Shown: positions 46,348-55,363 of the stretch, in pieces | How the letters are laid out: the number at the start of each line of letters is the position of its first letter | Position numbering within the stretch: position 1 is the stretch's first letter | Assembly (NCBI RefSeq): GCF_945605565.1 | Contig: NZ_OX216966.1 | Coordinates: forward strand, 3,650,001-3,714,000 | Length of the DNA stretch: 64,000 bases | Direction: 5' to 3' | From: Paenibacillus dendritiformis | Lineage (GTDB): Bacteria > Bacillota > Bacilli > Paenibacillales > Paenibacillaceae | Made by a program: the position numbers and the translations under genes | Notes under the pieces: model-generated | Database searches by the model: none | What the model saw: the letters and a program-made list of their open reading frames with translations, nothing else | Told to the model about the DNA's origin: nothing

Positions 46348-48141
46348 ATGAAAAAATTAATTGATGAAAAAGCAGCTAATGTTCTTCCAGACGGTACGTA
46401 CAAAATACAAATCGATGGCAGCAAAGAAAGTAAAGTTTTACAACATGAAGGTACCTCAGCGGTAATTGCAGAATGGGCTGGAGAGCAGTCTCAAAAATGG
46501 GACATTAGGTATCAGTCCCCTAATTGGCAAGGGATTGGCGGATATGTTATCCAACCAGCAAATACGGATAGATATCTTGCATGGGATAGAAATAAGGGAA
46601 GTTCTGTCATTGTATCTACAATTCCTGCAGCAGATATACAGTATACACGTTTTTGGAGAGTTGAGAAAACTCAAAACAACACATATATATTTAAGAATAA
46701 CCATGCTCCGAACCCTAATCTAACGATAAGCGCAAAAACACTTCAGGTACTAAGCGGACATAATTACGAGTTTACTTTGAGTACAGACTTGAATAAACCT
46801 ATTCCTAAAGGAAGAGCGTTAGTCATTACTTCAGATCCGCAATATCCTTGGACCAAAAATACAGATAATAACGTGCCAGAAAGTGATAGTGAGAAAGAAA
46901 GAGAGTCTGAAAGGTTAATACGAGAGCAATATCAAAGTATTAATAGCTATAATAATACGAAACAACAATCTTCGGTTATTATCAATGGAGATATAACCGC
47001 ATTCGGGCATTCTTGGCAGCGGACCAAAATGCTTCATACACTTCTTCCTATCCTCAATAGAAATTACTACTTTGGGCTAGGCAACCACGATATTGAAAAT
47101 AATCAAGGTGACTGTGCTGATGATGCATGTTTTGGCGGATCGATGTTGATGCTAAAGAGTCACATTGAGAAACTTGGTTTGCCGACATTCCAATATGATA
47201 TCAAAAAAGCCTCTACAAGTTGGAGTGAACCTTGGAAGGGGAGTTTTGCTTATGCAATTGATTTCGGTACAATCTATTCACTACAATTAAACAATTATCC
47301 AACCATGAACGCATATGGAGGAAGCTACTCGAATTATTATGAGATCCATCAAAACTTAGATTGGATTGAAGCAAATCTGAAACATGCTTCGAAACTTGGT
47401 AAACCAATTATTGTAAATGTACACAAAGCGGACGGCTGGACGGGGGGACCAAGCCAGAGATTTATTGACCTATTGGAAGAGTATGATGTGAAAGCTGTAT
47501 TTGCTGGACATTATCACAAAAGCTTAGGAACTTATTCAGCAAGCAGATTTTTTGGTAAGGTACCTGTGTTTTTATCGGGTAGTGCATCGCAATCTACTTA
47601 TTTGATCGTAGAATATGATATGGATACGATGAATGTGTACAAAGTAACAAATAATAATTGGGAAGAAAAAAAACTAGTGAAAAGTATTAAATTGAATAAT
47701 GGCAATTCCAATAATTACAAAATTGCGAGCGCTTTAAATGACTCCAGTGTCGTTGATATGTCTTTACAAAAAAATGGGGATGTTCATTTATGGCAATACG
47801 GCGGTGCTTTAAACCAAAAATGGAAACTTATCAATGATGAAACGAAAAAGGCGTATCAATTTAAAAATATGTACGATGAGAGCCTAGTATTAGCCTGGAA
47901 TGACTACATGGGCTCAAGGAATGTATTTGCTACGCCTAATCAAGGGAAAGATGAGCATTATTGGCTCCTTGAGGATACAGGAGACGGTTATCATATTTTA
48001 AAGAATAAAAAGTATCCTTATTTCGTTTTGGATGTAGATAAGGCTGACACTGACAATGGCACAAATATTAAAGTAAATGAGCAGCATGATTTTAGCAGCC
48101 CGTATATTAAAGCACAAAAATTTAAATTGATACAAGTTTGA
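46348..48141 (+). CDS. Metallophosphoesterase flanked by beta-trefoil (ricin-type lectin) domains
   Basis: A 597-aa protein without a signal peptide. Residues about 10-145 and 450-597 are ricin-type trefoil domains. Between them is a calcineurin-like phosphoesterase with DPQ (163-165), GD (214-215), GNHD (245-248), H359 and GHYH (387-390), so all metal ligands are present. ATG 46348 follows AAGGAGAG. Lectin domains suggest binding to host glycans, and the enzyme could attack nucleotides, phospholipids or proteins. The 3' trefoil is almost identical to that fused to P47 at 54080-54529. It stands first in the orfX-p47 region, where other loci have neurotoxin genes. Substrate unknown. Confidence 0.85.
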   Translation: MKKLIDEKAANVLPDGTYKIQIDGSKESKVLQHEGTSAVIAEWAGEQSQKWDIRYQSPNWQGIGGYVIQPANTDRYLAWDRNKGSSVIVSTIPAADIQYTRFWRVEKTQNNTYIFKNNHAPNPNLTISAKTLQVLSGHNYEFTLSTDLNKPIPKGRALVITSDPQYPWTKNTDNNVPESDSEKERESERLIREQYQSINSYNNTKQQSSVIINGDITAFGHSWQRTKMLHTLLPILNRNYYFGLGNHDIENNQGDCADDACFGGSMLMLKSHIEKLGLPTFQYDIKKASTSWSEPWKGSFAYAIDFGTIYSLQLNNYPTMNAYGGSYSNYYEIHQNLDWIEANLKHASKLGKPIIVNVHKADGWTGGPSQRFIDLLEEYDVKAVFAGHYHKSLGTYSASRFFGKVPVFLSGSASQSTYLIVEYDMDTMNVYKVTNNNWEEKKLVKSIKLNNGNSNNYKIASALNDSSVVDMSLQKNGDVHLWQYGGALNQKWKLINDETKKAYQFKNMYDESLVLAWNDYMGSRNVFATPNQGKDEHYWLLEDTGDGYHILKNKKYPYFVLDVDKADTDNGTNIKVNEQHDFSSPYIKAQKFKLIQV

Positions 48142-48180
48142 AAGCCCTTTCGAATGGTTCTTTTGCATACAGTTCTCAGG

Positions 48181-48211
48181 CTGTCGAGAAAATCTCGACA
48201 GCTATTTTTGT
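48181..48211 (+). terminator. Terminator of the phosphoesterase gene
   Basis: CTGTCGAGA and TCTCGACAG form a perfect 9-bp stem with AAA loop, followed by CTATTTTTG. Confidence 0.88.
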
Positions 48212-48300
48212 ATCAGAAAGAATGGGCAAGACCGTCTGCGGACACTGGCGATATGATTCGTGGGAAGCCGGAAGGTTATTACGATTTAAGTTTCTATACA

Positions 48301-48359
48301 TTTTTTTCATTGATAGATGAAAATATGTATCCTTTTTAAGGAAATTCAAAAGCTATACT
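48301..48359 (+). promoter_or_regulatory. Shared toxin promoter module, copy B (orfX operon)
   Basis: TTTTTTTCATTGATAGA, TGAAAATATGT, CCTTTTTAAGG and TATACT (48354-48359) repeat the layout of copy A with the same 25-bp spacing. It lies about 100 bp before orfX1. Confidence 0.68.
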
Positions 48360-48461
48360 TTAATCGTAGCTGAAAGGGGGATTGATTTTATAGGGAAAAG
48401 ATTGGGAAAAGATTTTATCTGTCAAGCCTTTTCAAAATCTTGCTCGGTATTGAAGGATGTG

Positions 48462-48887
48462 ATGAAAGTGAATATTTTTCCTTATCATTATGATGATGCG
48501 CAGACCTCATTCCATGGCACATTTTCGATCAAGAAAATAAACAAAGAATACCATTACAATTATGCTTACTTTCAACTTCATTTTTTAGAAGGCCAATTCC
48601 TTTTGCAAGATGCGCATCAAAATAAGATGTATGAAGAAAATGTCACAGGAGTCAAGGCTGTCGTAGCTCTTAAAAAAGAGTACTTGCAAGAAATACCGCC
48701 GACTCAACAAAAAAACCTGATTTTTAGAAACGTACGTGGATTAGAGAAAAACAACTATGACTTGATGGTAGTAAGCACCGATTTAGAAAATAAATTAGCG
48801 AATAAGTTGGTTTTAAAAGGAATGCTGCATCAGAAAATAAAGGAGCTTTTTATAGGGAATGAAAAGTACCTGTTGACAATTACATGA
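48462..48887 (+). CDS. orfX1: OrfX1-like protein
   Basis: A 141-aa protein of OrfX1 size and position, starting MKVNIFPYHYDDAQTSFHGT. In orfX-type botulinum neurotoxin and PMP1 loci orfX1 precedes orfX2, orfX3 and p47, as here. Its role is unknown; it lacks a signal peptide. The start may be ATG 48462 or GTG 48468. The duplicated copy downstream keeps a perfect AAGGAGGTG that fits the GTG, while this copy has AAGGATGTG. Confidence 0.75.
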   Translation: MKVNIFPYHYDDAQTSFHGTFSIKKINKEYHYNYAYFQLHFLEGQFLLQDAHQNKMYEENVTGVKAVVALKKEYLQEIPPTQQKNLIFRNVRGLEKNNYDLMVVSTDLENKLANKLVLKGMLHQKIKELFIGNEKYLLTIT

Positions 48888-48909
48888 GGAATATAGAGGA
48901 GGAATCAAT

Positions 48910-51177
48910 ATGAGTGCCGGAAAACTGGATACCCTTACAATCTATGATTGGAATCAAACAGTTAATGATGTGAAAAATCAAGGAAGCATCCTTGCAAGGA
49001 ACTTTCCAAGCTTCTTCTCTCAAGAAATTAATGAGCAGACCATGAAGGCAAAAGTCACAGGAATATGGCTGAAATGGGAATTAACGAATGAAGGCACGGG
49101 ACAATATCCTATTTATAAATGTTATATAGAAGATGGAACATTGGAAGTGGATGTAGAAAATAAAACAAATAAGTATGACTTAAAAAACAGCTGGATTAAA
49201 ATTTGCGCGAAAATCGAAATCGATAAAAGCAGTTCCACTGAGATGTATAAGTTTTCAGAAAAAGAAGATGCCTTATACTCTATCCATCATTCTTTCCCAT
49301 TTGATAAAGAGAATCGAGTTGCATCTAATCTGTTAGAACATTTGTTCGTCTCATGGTTTAAAGAACATAGAAATCTATTAAATAATCATGTCAACAATTA
49401 CAGGATCCATGTTCGTACATCAAATGACTTGACCCTGGCTGGATGGGATACCGGTTATGTAACGTCGTTCTCAAATGTAAATAAAACCATTCTAGAGAAA
49501 GAACTGTATCCTAAGGATTTCAAATATGAGTTTGAGGATCTTGACTTTGGATTTTTGTTCAATATGAAAGGAACATTTGATTCTTGGGAAATCACCACAG
49601 GAGCAGACGGGCAAAATGTAAATTTTATTTGTAAAATTGGTCAAAATAGCTCGCTTACCAATGAAACCGGTAATAAAACCTACGACTTTTCTTCTGATGC
49701 GTTCTTGAAAGTTCAAGTGAGATTAGAATATTTCAATTCAACAGAAAAAACGATTGAAGATCCTACCGGTTTGAATGATGGGAACCAAGTCGAATTGAGA
49801 GTGAAAACAGACCGGGACCAAAATCAGAATCCCCCAGTGGTTCTTGTGGATTCGTACTATTCCGAAGACCTGGCAAGTCCGTTGTTGAACAGTATCGCAA
49901 CGAGTATGTTCAAGGAATGGTTAAATGAAAATATCGATAAATTCGAAAATATTTTTTCCTACTTTCTTTTACAAGAAACCGCAAAAAACGAAGATTTCCA
50001 ATGGTTGAAGCCGACGACCGCTTATTACGGAGTAGCAAGCGTCGAGGATGAAAATAAGAAGCCGGATTTGGACAAGAGTGTCTTTTCCGTTATGTCGATG
50101 GTCGAGAATCATGTAAATAAATTTCCACAGCACACAGTAGATGCCCGATTATTACACGCAGTGAACAATGAGTCAGCCTTTGGAATTGATATGCCATTAT
50201 TTGTGGAGAAATGGGTGGAAAATGCGTTAGTTGCTATGCAGATTGGTACACCAGAACAATTTGAAAAAACAGATAATGGATTGGTTATCTCGAATAAAGA
50301 GAGAATTAAGTTTGCCACAATAGAAAATGACTCGGGGAATGACGTGCCTGGTTATGTTGATGAAGGTAAATTCAGACTGGGCATAATCAATAATCAGCTT
50401 GTGCTAGAGATGGAAGACCTGTACTGGGAACAGGCAAGAGGAATTATGGGCCATGTTAATTATAAGCAAAGCTTTGACATTACCCTAAAAAGCGGCGTTG
50501 ATGAATTAGGTAAAGAATATAGCAACGTCTTGATTCCAATTGAAAATACGGATCCGACCATGTTAATGACCTTTACGATTGAAGATTGGAAGAAGAATGA
50601 GAATTTGATTATTGAAATCGTTACAGGGGTCGCTATCGGAATTTTGGTAGGTTTCATTCCTGTCGGTAAGATATTCACAAAATTAAAAGATGTTGTAAGA
50701 AAAGCTTTCCGGCAATCCGGTAACCGGATGTCAGCCGAACTAGGATCAAGTGTCGCGATCGCCATGAGAGAAATAGCTCAGGAATCCGGAGAAACAGGGG
50801 CAGCATTCTTCAGAAGAATGAGTCAGGAAGCAGCTGATGAAGTTACCTTATTCACTAGACCGGGAATCACTACTCAGCAAATCATAAATGAAGTAGCAAA
50901 TAAGCCGGAGAGCTTTTTCTCAAAGATATGGAAAAATAAATATAAGGTTATAGGAGGAGTAGTCGGGGGAGCAGTAGGGGGAATGGTGCCAACGGCCATT
51001 ATTGGAGCCATTCAAAATGCACAACAAGAACATTATTCATTACTCCCAACAATCCATGAATTTGTCGCGAATTGCGTAGGAACCGTAAACTGGCCCGATA
51101 ACAGTGAATTTGAGATTGAAACCGCTCAGCTTCAAGGCATTTATTTAATGGGTGGAAAACTAAATAAGGAAAAGTAA
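48910..51177 (+). CDS. orfX2: OrfX2-like TULIP-fold protein
   Basis: A 755-aa protein of the OrfX2/P47 TULIP superfamily, of OrfX2 length. The TIYDWNQTVNDVKNQGSILA opening (WD/WN plus asparagine-rich helix) recurs in its two downstream paralogues. Two TULIP units seem present, followed by a Gly/Ala-rich hydrophobic segment (VIGGVVGGAVGGMVPTAIIG) near residue 685. P47/OrfX proteins have a lipid-binding-protein fold and are thought to aid neurotoxin activity or entry. GAGGAGG is 6-8 bp before the ATG. No signal peptide. Confidence 0.82.
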   Translation: MSAGKLDTLTIYDWNQTVNDVKNQGSILARNFPSFFSQEINEQTMKAKVTGIWLKWELTNEGTGQYPIYKCYIEDGTLEVDVENKTNKYDLKNSWIKICAKIEIDKSSSTEMYKFSEKEDALYSIHHSFPFDKENRVASNLLEHLFVSWFKEHRNLLNNHVNNYRIHVRTSNDLTLAGWDTGYVTSFSNVNKTILEKELYPKDFKYEFEDLDFGFLFNMKGTFDSWEITTGADGQNVNFICKIGQNSSLTNETGNKTYDFSSDAFLKVQVRLEYFNSTEKTIEDPTGLNDGNQVELRVKTDRDQNQNPPVVLVDSYYSEDLASPLLNSIATSMFKEWLNENIDKFENIFSYFLLQETAKNEDFQWLKPTTAYYGVASVEDENKKPDLDKSVFSVMSMVENHVNKFPQHTVDARLLHAVNNESAFGIDMPLFVEKWVENALVAMQIGTPEQFEKTDNGLVISNKERIKFATIENDSGNDVPGYVDEGKFRLGIINNQLVLEMEDLYWEQARGIMGHVNYKQSFDITLKSGVDELGKEYSNVLIPIENTDPTMLMTFTIEDWKKNENLIIEIVTGVAIGILVGFIPVGKIFTKLKDVVRKAFRQSGNRMSAELGSSVAIAMREIAQESGETGAAFFRRMSQEAADEVTLFTRPGITTQQIINEVANKPESFFSKIWKNKYKVIGGVVGGAVGGMVPTAIIGAIQNAQQEHYSLLPTIHEFVANCVGTVNWPDNSEFEIETAQLQGIYLMGGKLNKEK

Positions 51178-51287
51178 AGATTTGATCAAAAGCAATCCTT
51201 CTATAGTAAAAAATTACACGTACATGCGGGGAGCGCCGGACAAGACGTTCCCCACTATTAAAATTTTAATAAAGTAATGAGGTGACG

Positions 51288-52769
51288 ATGCACGTGACGA
51301 TTACCCATTCAACCAGCACTTTTAATTGGGATACCGTATTTGCCATTCCTATTGCAGAGGTTAACCGCATTATAAGGGAGCAAAAAAGCAGTCCGCAACA
51401 TTTTGAGCTGAATGATTCAACTCATAATTTCAAAGGGGATTTTGGAGAATGGCAAATTATTACCGGCGGTGATGGAAATAGCATTCGAATGAATATACCT
51501 GTTCGGAATTTTCAGACGTTTCTGAACGAGGATCTATTTATAGGTGAATTTGGATTTCAATCTGCGGATTTGAATGTCCAGGTTAAGCTTAATTATCTGC
51601 CACATGAAACTATATCGAATAAGGCAACGAATGAACAGTTATATGACTTGAAAATTAAATCAACAAGCGCTGATCCAATTTATGATCCTGTAGTGATAGC
51701 CATTTCGATCAAAAATGTTGAAGGTCTATTTTTCCCGTGGAGCTTGAAAAGCAGTTTGTTTATTGATCTCCAGACGATCTTGAAAGAATTATTTATGCAG
51801 CAAATCATTACATGGTTGACATTGAACCTGGAAGCGTTCAACCACACTTTTAGTGTCGTTAACTTGAATCTGTACATTAGCGATGAGGAACCATGGACTT
51901 GGTGCAAACCTTCTTATGTCGATTATGCATACACAGATATTGAAGAAAACCTGGACAAAAGCTTGTTGGGAGTATTGTGTATGACCGGAGGCAGAAAAGG
52001 GGGAATCCAGCAGCAACAAAAGTTGGATGCCTATGTCATTCCCGAATCATCGAATGCCGGGTTTCTAATTGCAGAAGAACGATTTTTACTAGATGTGTTA
52101 TTACCCACTTTACCAATGAAGTTCGAGTATTCCACGATCAACGACTATGAGGTAATCAATGCAAGCGGGGAAGCAGGCCAATACCAATATATATTGAGAT
52201 TGAAAAAAGACAAAAAAATTAAGTTGGATAGGGTAGAAGTGAATGGATCAAGATACGATCCGTATATGACGGAAATGAGTCTAAGCTTAGTGAATGACAC
52301 ATTAAAGCTTGAAGCGGCCACAGAAACTTCTATAGGAGTAGGCGGCGTGGTAGGTTGCAGAACGATCAATTGGTATAAGTTAAAACTGGCGGAAAACGGA
52401 AATGGCGAACAAACGATAGCATATGAAGAAGCTCTACAGCCTACGGTAACACATTATGTCATCAAAGAAGGTTCAAATTGGGTATGGGAAGTTATAGCCG
52501 TCATTATAGGACTTTTAGCTGAGGCTATCTTAGCCATATTTACAGCAGGGGCATCCTTATTGATAGGATCCATTGTCATCTTAATATTGACGGGTGTTTT
52601 AGCTAAAACCCCTGATATTATTCAAAACTGGAATATTAATACTTCACCGAGCATCGAACCTTTTTTAGAAAATACGACTTCCGAGATTATTTGGAATGCC
52701 AGTGAAACTTTTAAATTAGATTATGCCGGGTTAGCAGGACCGCTCCAATTAGGCGGGAAGTTTGCATGA
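51288..52769 (+). CDS. orfX3: OrfX3-like TULIP-fold protein
   Basis: A 493-aa protein. The opening TFNWDTVFAIPIAEVNRIIR is characteristic of OrfX3, followed by an FNGDFGEWQI-like beta segment (FKGDFGEWQIITGGDGN). A hydrophobic stretch at about 405-440 (VIIGLLAEAILAIFTAGASL) matches one in the OrfX2-like protein. Third gene of the orfX operon. The start is ATG 51288 or GTG 51294, with GAGGTG just upstream. The 110-bp gap before it holds a small hairpin (GGGGAGCG with CGTTCCCC). Confidence 0.8.
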   Translation: MHVTITHSTSTFNWDTVFAIPIAEVNRIIREQKSSPQHFELNDSTHNFKGDFGEWQIITGGDGNSIRMNIPVRNFQTFLNEDLFIGEFGFQSADLNVQVKLNYLPHETISNKATNEQLYDLKIKSTSADPIYDPVVIAISIKNVEGLFFPWSLKSSLFIDLQTILKELFMQQIITWLTLNLEAFNHTFSVVNLNLYISDEEPWTWCKPSYVDYAYTDIEENLDKSLLGVLCMTGGRKGGIQQQQKLDAYVIPESSNAGFLIAEERFLLDVLLPTLPMKFEYSTINDYEVINASGEAGQYQYILRLKKDKKIKLDRVEVNGSRYDPYMTEMSLSLVNDTLKLEAATETSIGVGGVVGCRTINWYKLKLAENGNGEQTIAYEEALQPTVTHYVIKEGSNWVWEVIAVIIGLLAEAILAIFTAGASLLIGSIVILILTGVLAKTPDIIQNWNINTSPSIEPFLENTTSEIIWNASETFKLDYAGLAGPLQLGGKFA

Positions 52770-52792
52770 AAGAGTAGAAAGAAGGTGTTAAT

Positions 52793-54529
52793 GTGAATAC
52801 TTACGGTTGGGACATCATTTATGTGAATTCAAATGAGAGTATAAATAAGCAACTAAAGAAGTATATGAATGAAAATAAAATAACCTTTACCTATGAGGAT
52901 GAAAACACATCTGTGAGCTTAACTTTTGATAATTGGGAGATTGTTCCCGGGGGATCAAGTAAACTCTTGCGAATGAAAACCCTTGTGAAAGAGGGGGAAC
53001 TGACCTTTATGGGGCAGCGCACAGTGGTAAACGGTATATGCCCTCTCTTCGAAGTTCAACTTGGTTTCTTTGATGACAAAAATGATTCCTATATTCAGAA
53101 GCTAATGTTTAACTTTCAAGTAAAAGGAGGGAAGGAAGGGGATCAAAGGGAAGGAGCAATTACGGTAATTAATCCGGATATAAATCATGTATTTGCGGAA
53201 GGAAGCATGATTTACACCCTTTTAAAGTTAACACTAGCAGATATGTTTATCGCAAACAAAGAGAAAATATCTTATATATTTGCACAACTGAATATATCGC
53301 CGGACATTCCGTGGATGCAACCTAAAAAGTACAAATATTCTTATTATTCTCCGACTTCGAGTAAAGATAAAGGTTTTTTGTCCGTTCTGTCTGTCGTAAC
53401 GAATCGGGACATATCTGGACTCACAGAGGGGATTGATGGTTCAATCCTGGATAATAATCATGATAGCTTTCTGGTGCTGTCTGAACGATTGTTTCTGGAG
53501 CATATCATTATGCCGGAATTGCCAAATTCATTCGGTAACGGGACAACAAAAAACCATTTTACATTTGAAGGCACATCGAATACAAGCGGGGTCATTAAGA
53601 ATAGCAGGAATATAAATTGCGGTTCGGTACGATGGGGTTTAATCGATTATTATCCGGTACTAACAGAGTTAAAAATACAAGTCGAAGGGAACAGCCTTCG
53701 GATGAAAGCAGCGGGAAATTGTGACATTACGGGACTGGCAAGCTCGTATGTAACATTTGAAGTCGAAACGAAAAATACTTTTTATTTTAATAAAGCTTCG
53801 AAGAAAATTGAATTTAAGACTGACAGCAATCCAAAGGTAAGTTACGAGCGCCATATTCCATGGTGGATATGGATATTAGGAATAGCAGCTCCTATCGTGG
53901 ATGTGATTATCCATTTTGTCACTGACGCCATTTCCGGTTCTGTTGCAGGAAATATCAAAATTGACACCAATACTTCTATTGGTGAGTTAAGAAGTGAAGT
54001 AGTGAAGTGGAGTGGTATGGATGAAGAAGAGATTGCAGATTGTGTGTTTGATGTAGCTTTTTGTATAAAAGGTATGAAATTGAATAATGGAAATTCCAAT
54101 ACTTACAAAATTGTAACTGCTTTAAATGACTCAAGTGTCGTTGATATGTCTTTACAAAAAAACGGGGATGTTCATTTATGGAAATATGGCGGTGCTCTAA
54201 ACCAAAAATGGAAACTTATCAATGATGAAACGAAAAAGGCGTATCAATTTAAAAATATGTACGATGAGAGCCTAGTATTAGCCTGGAATGACTACATGGG
54301 CTCAAGGAATGTATTTGCTACACCTAATCAAGGGAAAGATGAGCATTATTGGCTCCTTGAGGATACAGGAGATGGTTATCATATTTTAAAGAATAAAAAG
54401 TATCCTTATTTCGTATTGGATGTAGATAAGGCTGACACTGACAATGGCACAAATATTAAAGTAAATGAGCAGCATGATTTTAGCAGCCCGTATATTAAAG
54501 CACAAAAATTTAAACTGATTCAAGTTTGA
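52793..54529 (+). CDS. p47: P47-like TULIP protein fused to a beta-trefoil lectin domain
   Basis: A 578-aa protein. Residues 1 to about 425 are P47 (MNTYGWDIIYVNSNESINKQ, as in clostridial P47, which is about 415 aa). Residues about 430-578 are a ricin-type trefoil nearly identical to the phosphoesterase's C-terminus. The junction is the border of a duplication, and a downstream remnant at 55270-55350 keeps what looks like the native P47 C-terminus. GTG start at 52793 behind GAAGGTG. The fused lectin could target P47 to glycans, or be a neutral by-product of recombination. Confidence 0.85.
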   Translation: MNTYGWDIIYVNSNESINKQLKKYMNENKITFTYEDENTSVSLTFDNWEIVPGGSSKLLRMKTLVKEGELTFMGQRTVVNGICPLFEVQLGFFDDKNDSYIQKLMFNFQVKGGKEGDQREGAITVINPDINHVFAEGSMIYTLLKLTLADMFIANKEKISYIFAQLNISPDIPWMQPKKYKYSYYSPTSSKDKGFLSVLSVVTNRDISGLTEGIDGSILDNNHDSFLVLSERLFLEHIIMPELPNSFGNGTTKNHFTFEGTSNTSGVIKNSRNINCGSVRWGLIDYYPVLTELKIQVEGNSLRMKAAGNCDITGLASSYVTFEVETKNTFYFNKASKKIEFKTDSNPKVSYERHIPWWIWILGIAAPIVDVIIHFVTDAISGSVAGNIKIDTNTSIGELRSEVVKWSGMDEEEIADCVFDVAFCIKGMKLNNGNSNTYKIVTALNDSSVVDMSLQKNGDVHLWKYGGALNQKWKLINDETKKAYQFKNMYDESLVLAWNDYMGSRNVFATPNQGKDEHYWLLEDTGDGYHILKNKKYPYFVLDVDKADTDNGTNIKVNEQHDFSSPYIKAQKFKLIQV

Positions 54530-54568
54530 AAGCCCTTTCGAATGGTTCTTTTGCATACAGTTCTCAGG

Positions 54569-54600
54569 CTGTCGAGAAAATCTTGACAGCTATTTTTATA
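54569..54600 (+). terminator. Terminator after p47 (duplicated copy)
   Basis: CTGTCGAGA and TCTTGACAG form the same stem as at 48181 with one G.T pair, followed by CTATTTTTA. Confidence 0.8.
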
Positions 54601-54729
54601 TTATAAATTTTCACACGACACAGTGCGAAAGAAAGAATGGGCAAGACCGCTCCGGACACCGGCTATATGATTCGTGGCGGGAAGTTGGAAGGTGATTACG
54701 GGGTGCCCTCCGTTTAGGTTTCTCTACAC

Positions 54730-54787
54730 TTTTTTCATTGATAGATGAAAATATGTATCCTTTTTAAGGAATTTCAAAAGCTATACT
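54730..54787 (+). promoter_or_regulatory. Shared toxin promoter module, copy C (before the AB-toxin genes)
   Basis: TTTTTTCATTGATAGA, TGAAAATATGT and TATACT (54782-54787) with the same 25-bp spacing as A and B. It is the closest recognisable promoter to the binary-toxin genes, about 580 bp upstream, with only gene remnants between. Confidence 0.65.
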
Positions 54788-54835
54788 TTAATCGTAACAG
54801 AAAGGAGGATTGATTTTATAAGGAAAAGATTAGGG

Positions 54836-54972
54836 AAAGATTTTATCTGTCAAGCCTTTTCAAAATCTTGTTCGGTATTGAAGGAGGTGATGAAAGTGAA
54901 TATTTTTCCTTATCATTATGATGATGCACAGACCTTATTCCATGGCACTTTTTCGATTAAGAAAATAAACAA
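54836..54972 (+). pseudogene. orfX1: 5' fragment of orfX1
   Basis: Corresponds to 48406-48544 with a perfect AAGGAGGTG before ATGAAAGTG at 54893. The frame is lost after about 26 codons where it joins p47 sequence. Confidence 0.8.
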
Positions 54973-55350
54973 TATTTTATATATTTGCACAACTGAATAT
55001 ATCACCGGACATTCCGTGGATGCAACCTAAATAGTATAAATATTCTTATTATTCTCCGGCTTCCAGTAAAGATAAAGGTTTTTTGTCCGTCCTTCTGTCG
55101 TACCGAATCGGGACATATCTGGACTCACAGAGGGGATTGCTGGTTCAATCCTGGATAATAATCATGATAGTTTTCTGGTGCTGTCTGAACGATTGTTTCT
55201 CGAGCATATCATTATGCCGGAATTGTCAATTCATTTGGAAATGGAACAACAAAAAACCATTTTACATTTGAATGGAGTGGCATGGATAATTCACAAGTTT
55301 CAGATTGCGTACTTGATGTAGCTTTGTGTATCAAAGGGAAAAATAAATAA
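54973..55350 (+). pseudogene. p47: p47 remnant retaining the probable native 3' end
   Basis: 54973-55270 matches p47 at 53266-53567 with frameshifts. The final 80 bp match p47 at about 54004-54077 and then end KGKNK-stop at 55348-55350, where the intact copy instead enters the trefoil domain. So this remnant records the unfused P47 C-terminus. A 62-codon open frame at 55083 is only a shifted reading of it. Confidence 0.82.
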
Positions 55351-55363
55351 GAAGGAAGGAATA

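Larger units (their letters stand above)
47686..48544 (+). repeat. Source copy of an approximately 0.86-kb duplication
   Basis: Spans the 3' trefoil of the phosphoesterase gene, its terminator, promoter module B and the first ~80 bp of orfX1. It matches 54076-54972 at high identity, with short indels in the spacer. Confidence 0.85.
54076..54972 (+). repeat. Second copy of the duplication, joining p47 to a trefoil domain and to promoter module C
   Basis: Begins inside p47 at codon ~430 and ends at AAGAAAATAAACAA inside an orfX1 fragment, where the sequence switches to p47 at its position 53266. The copy carries a terminator, promoter module and orfX1 ribosome site. Confidence 0.85.

Noticed and set aside
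55083..55271. 62-codon plus-strand frame upstream of the first B component
   Set aside because: It is p47 remnant DNA read in a shifted frame; the same shadow appears at 53433 in the intact gene.
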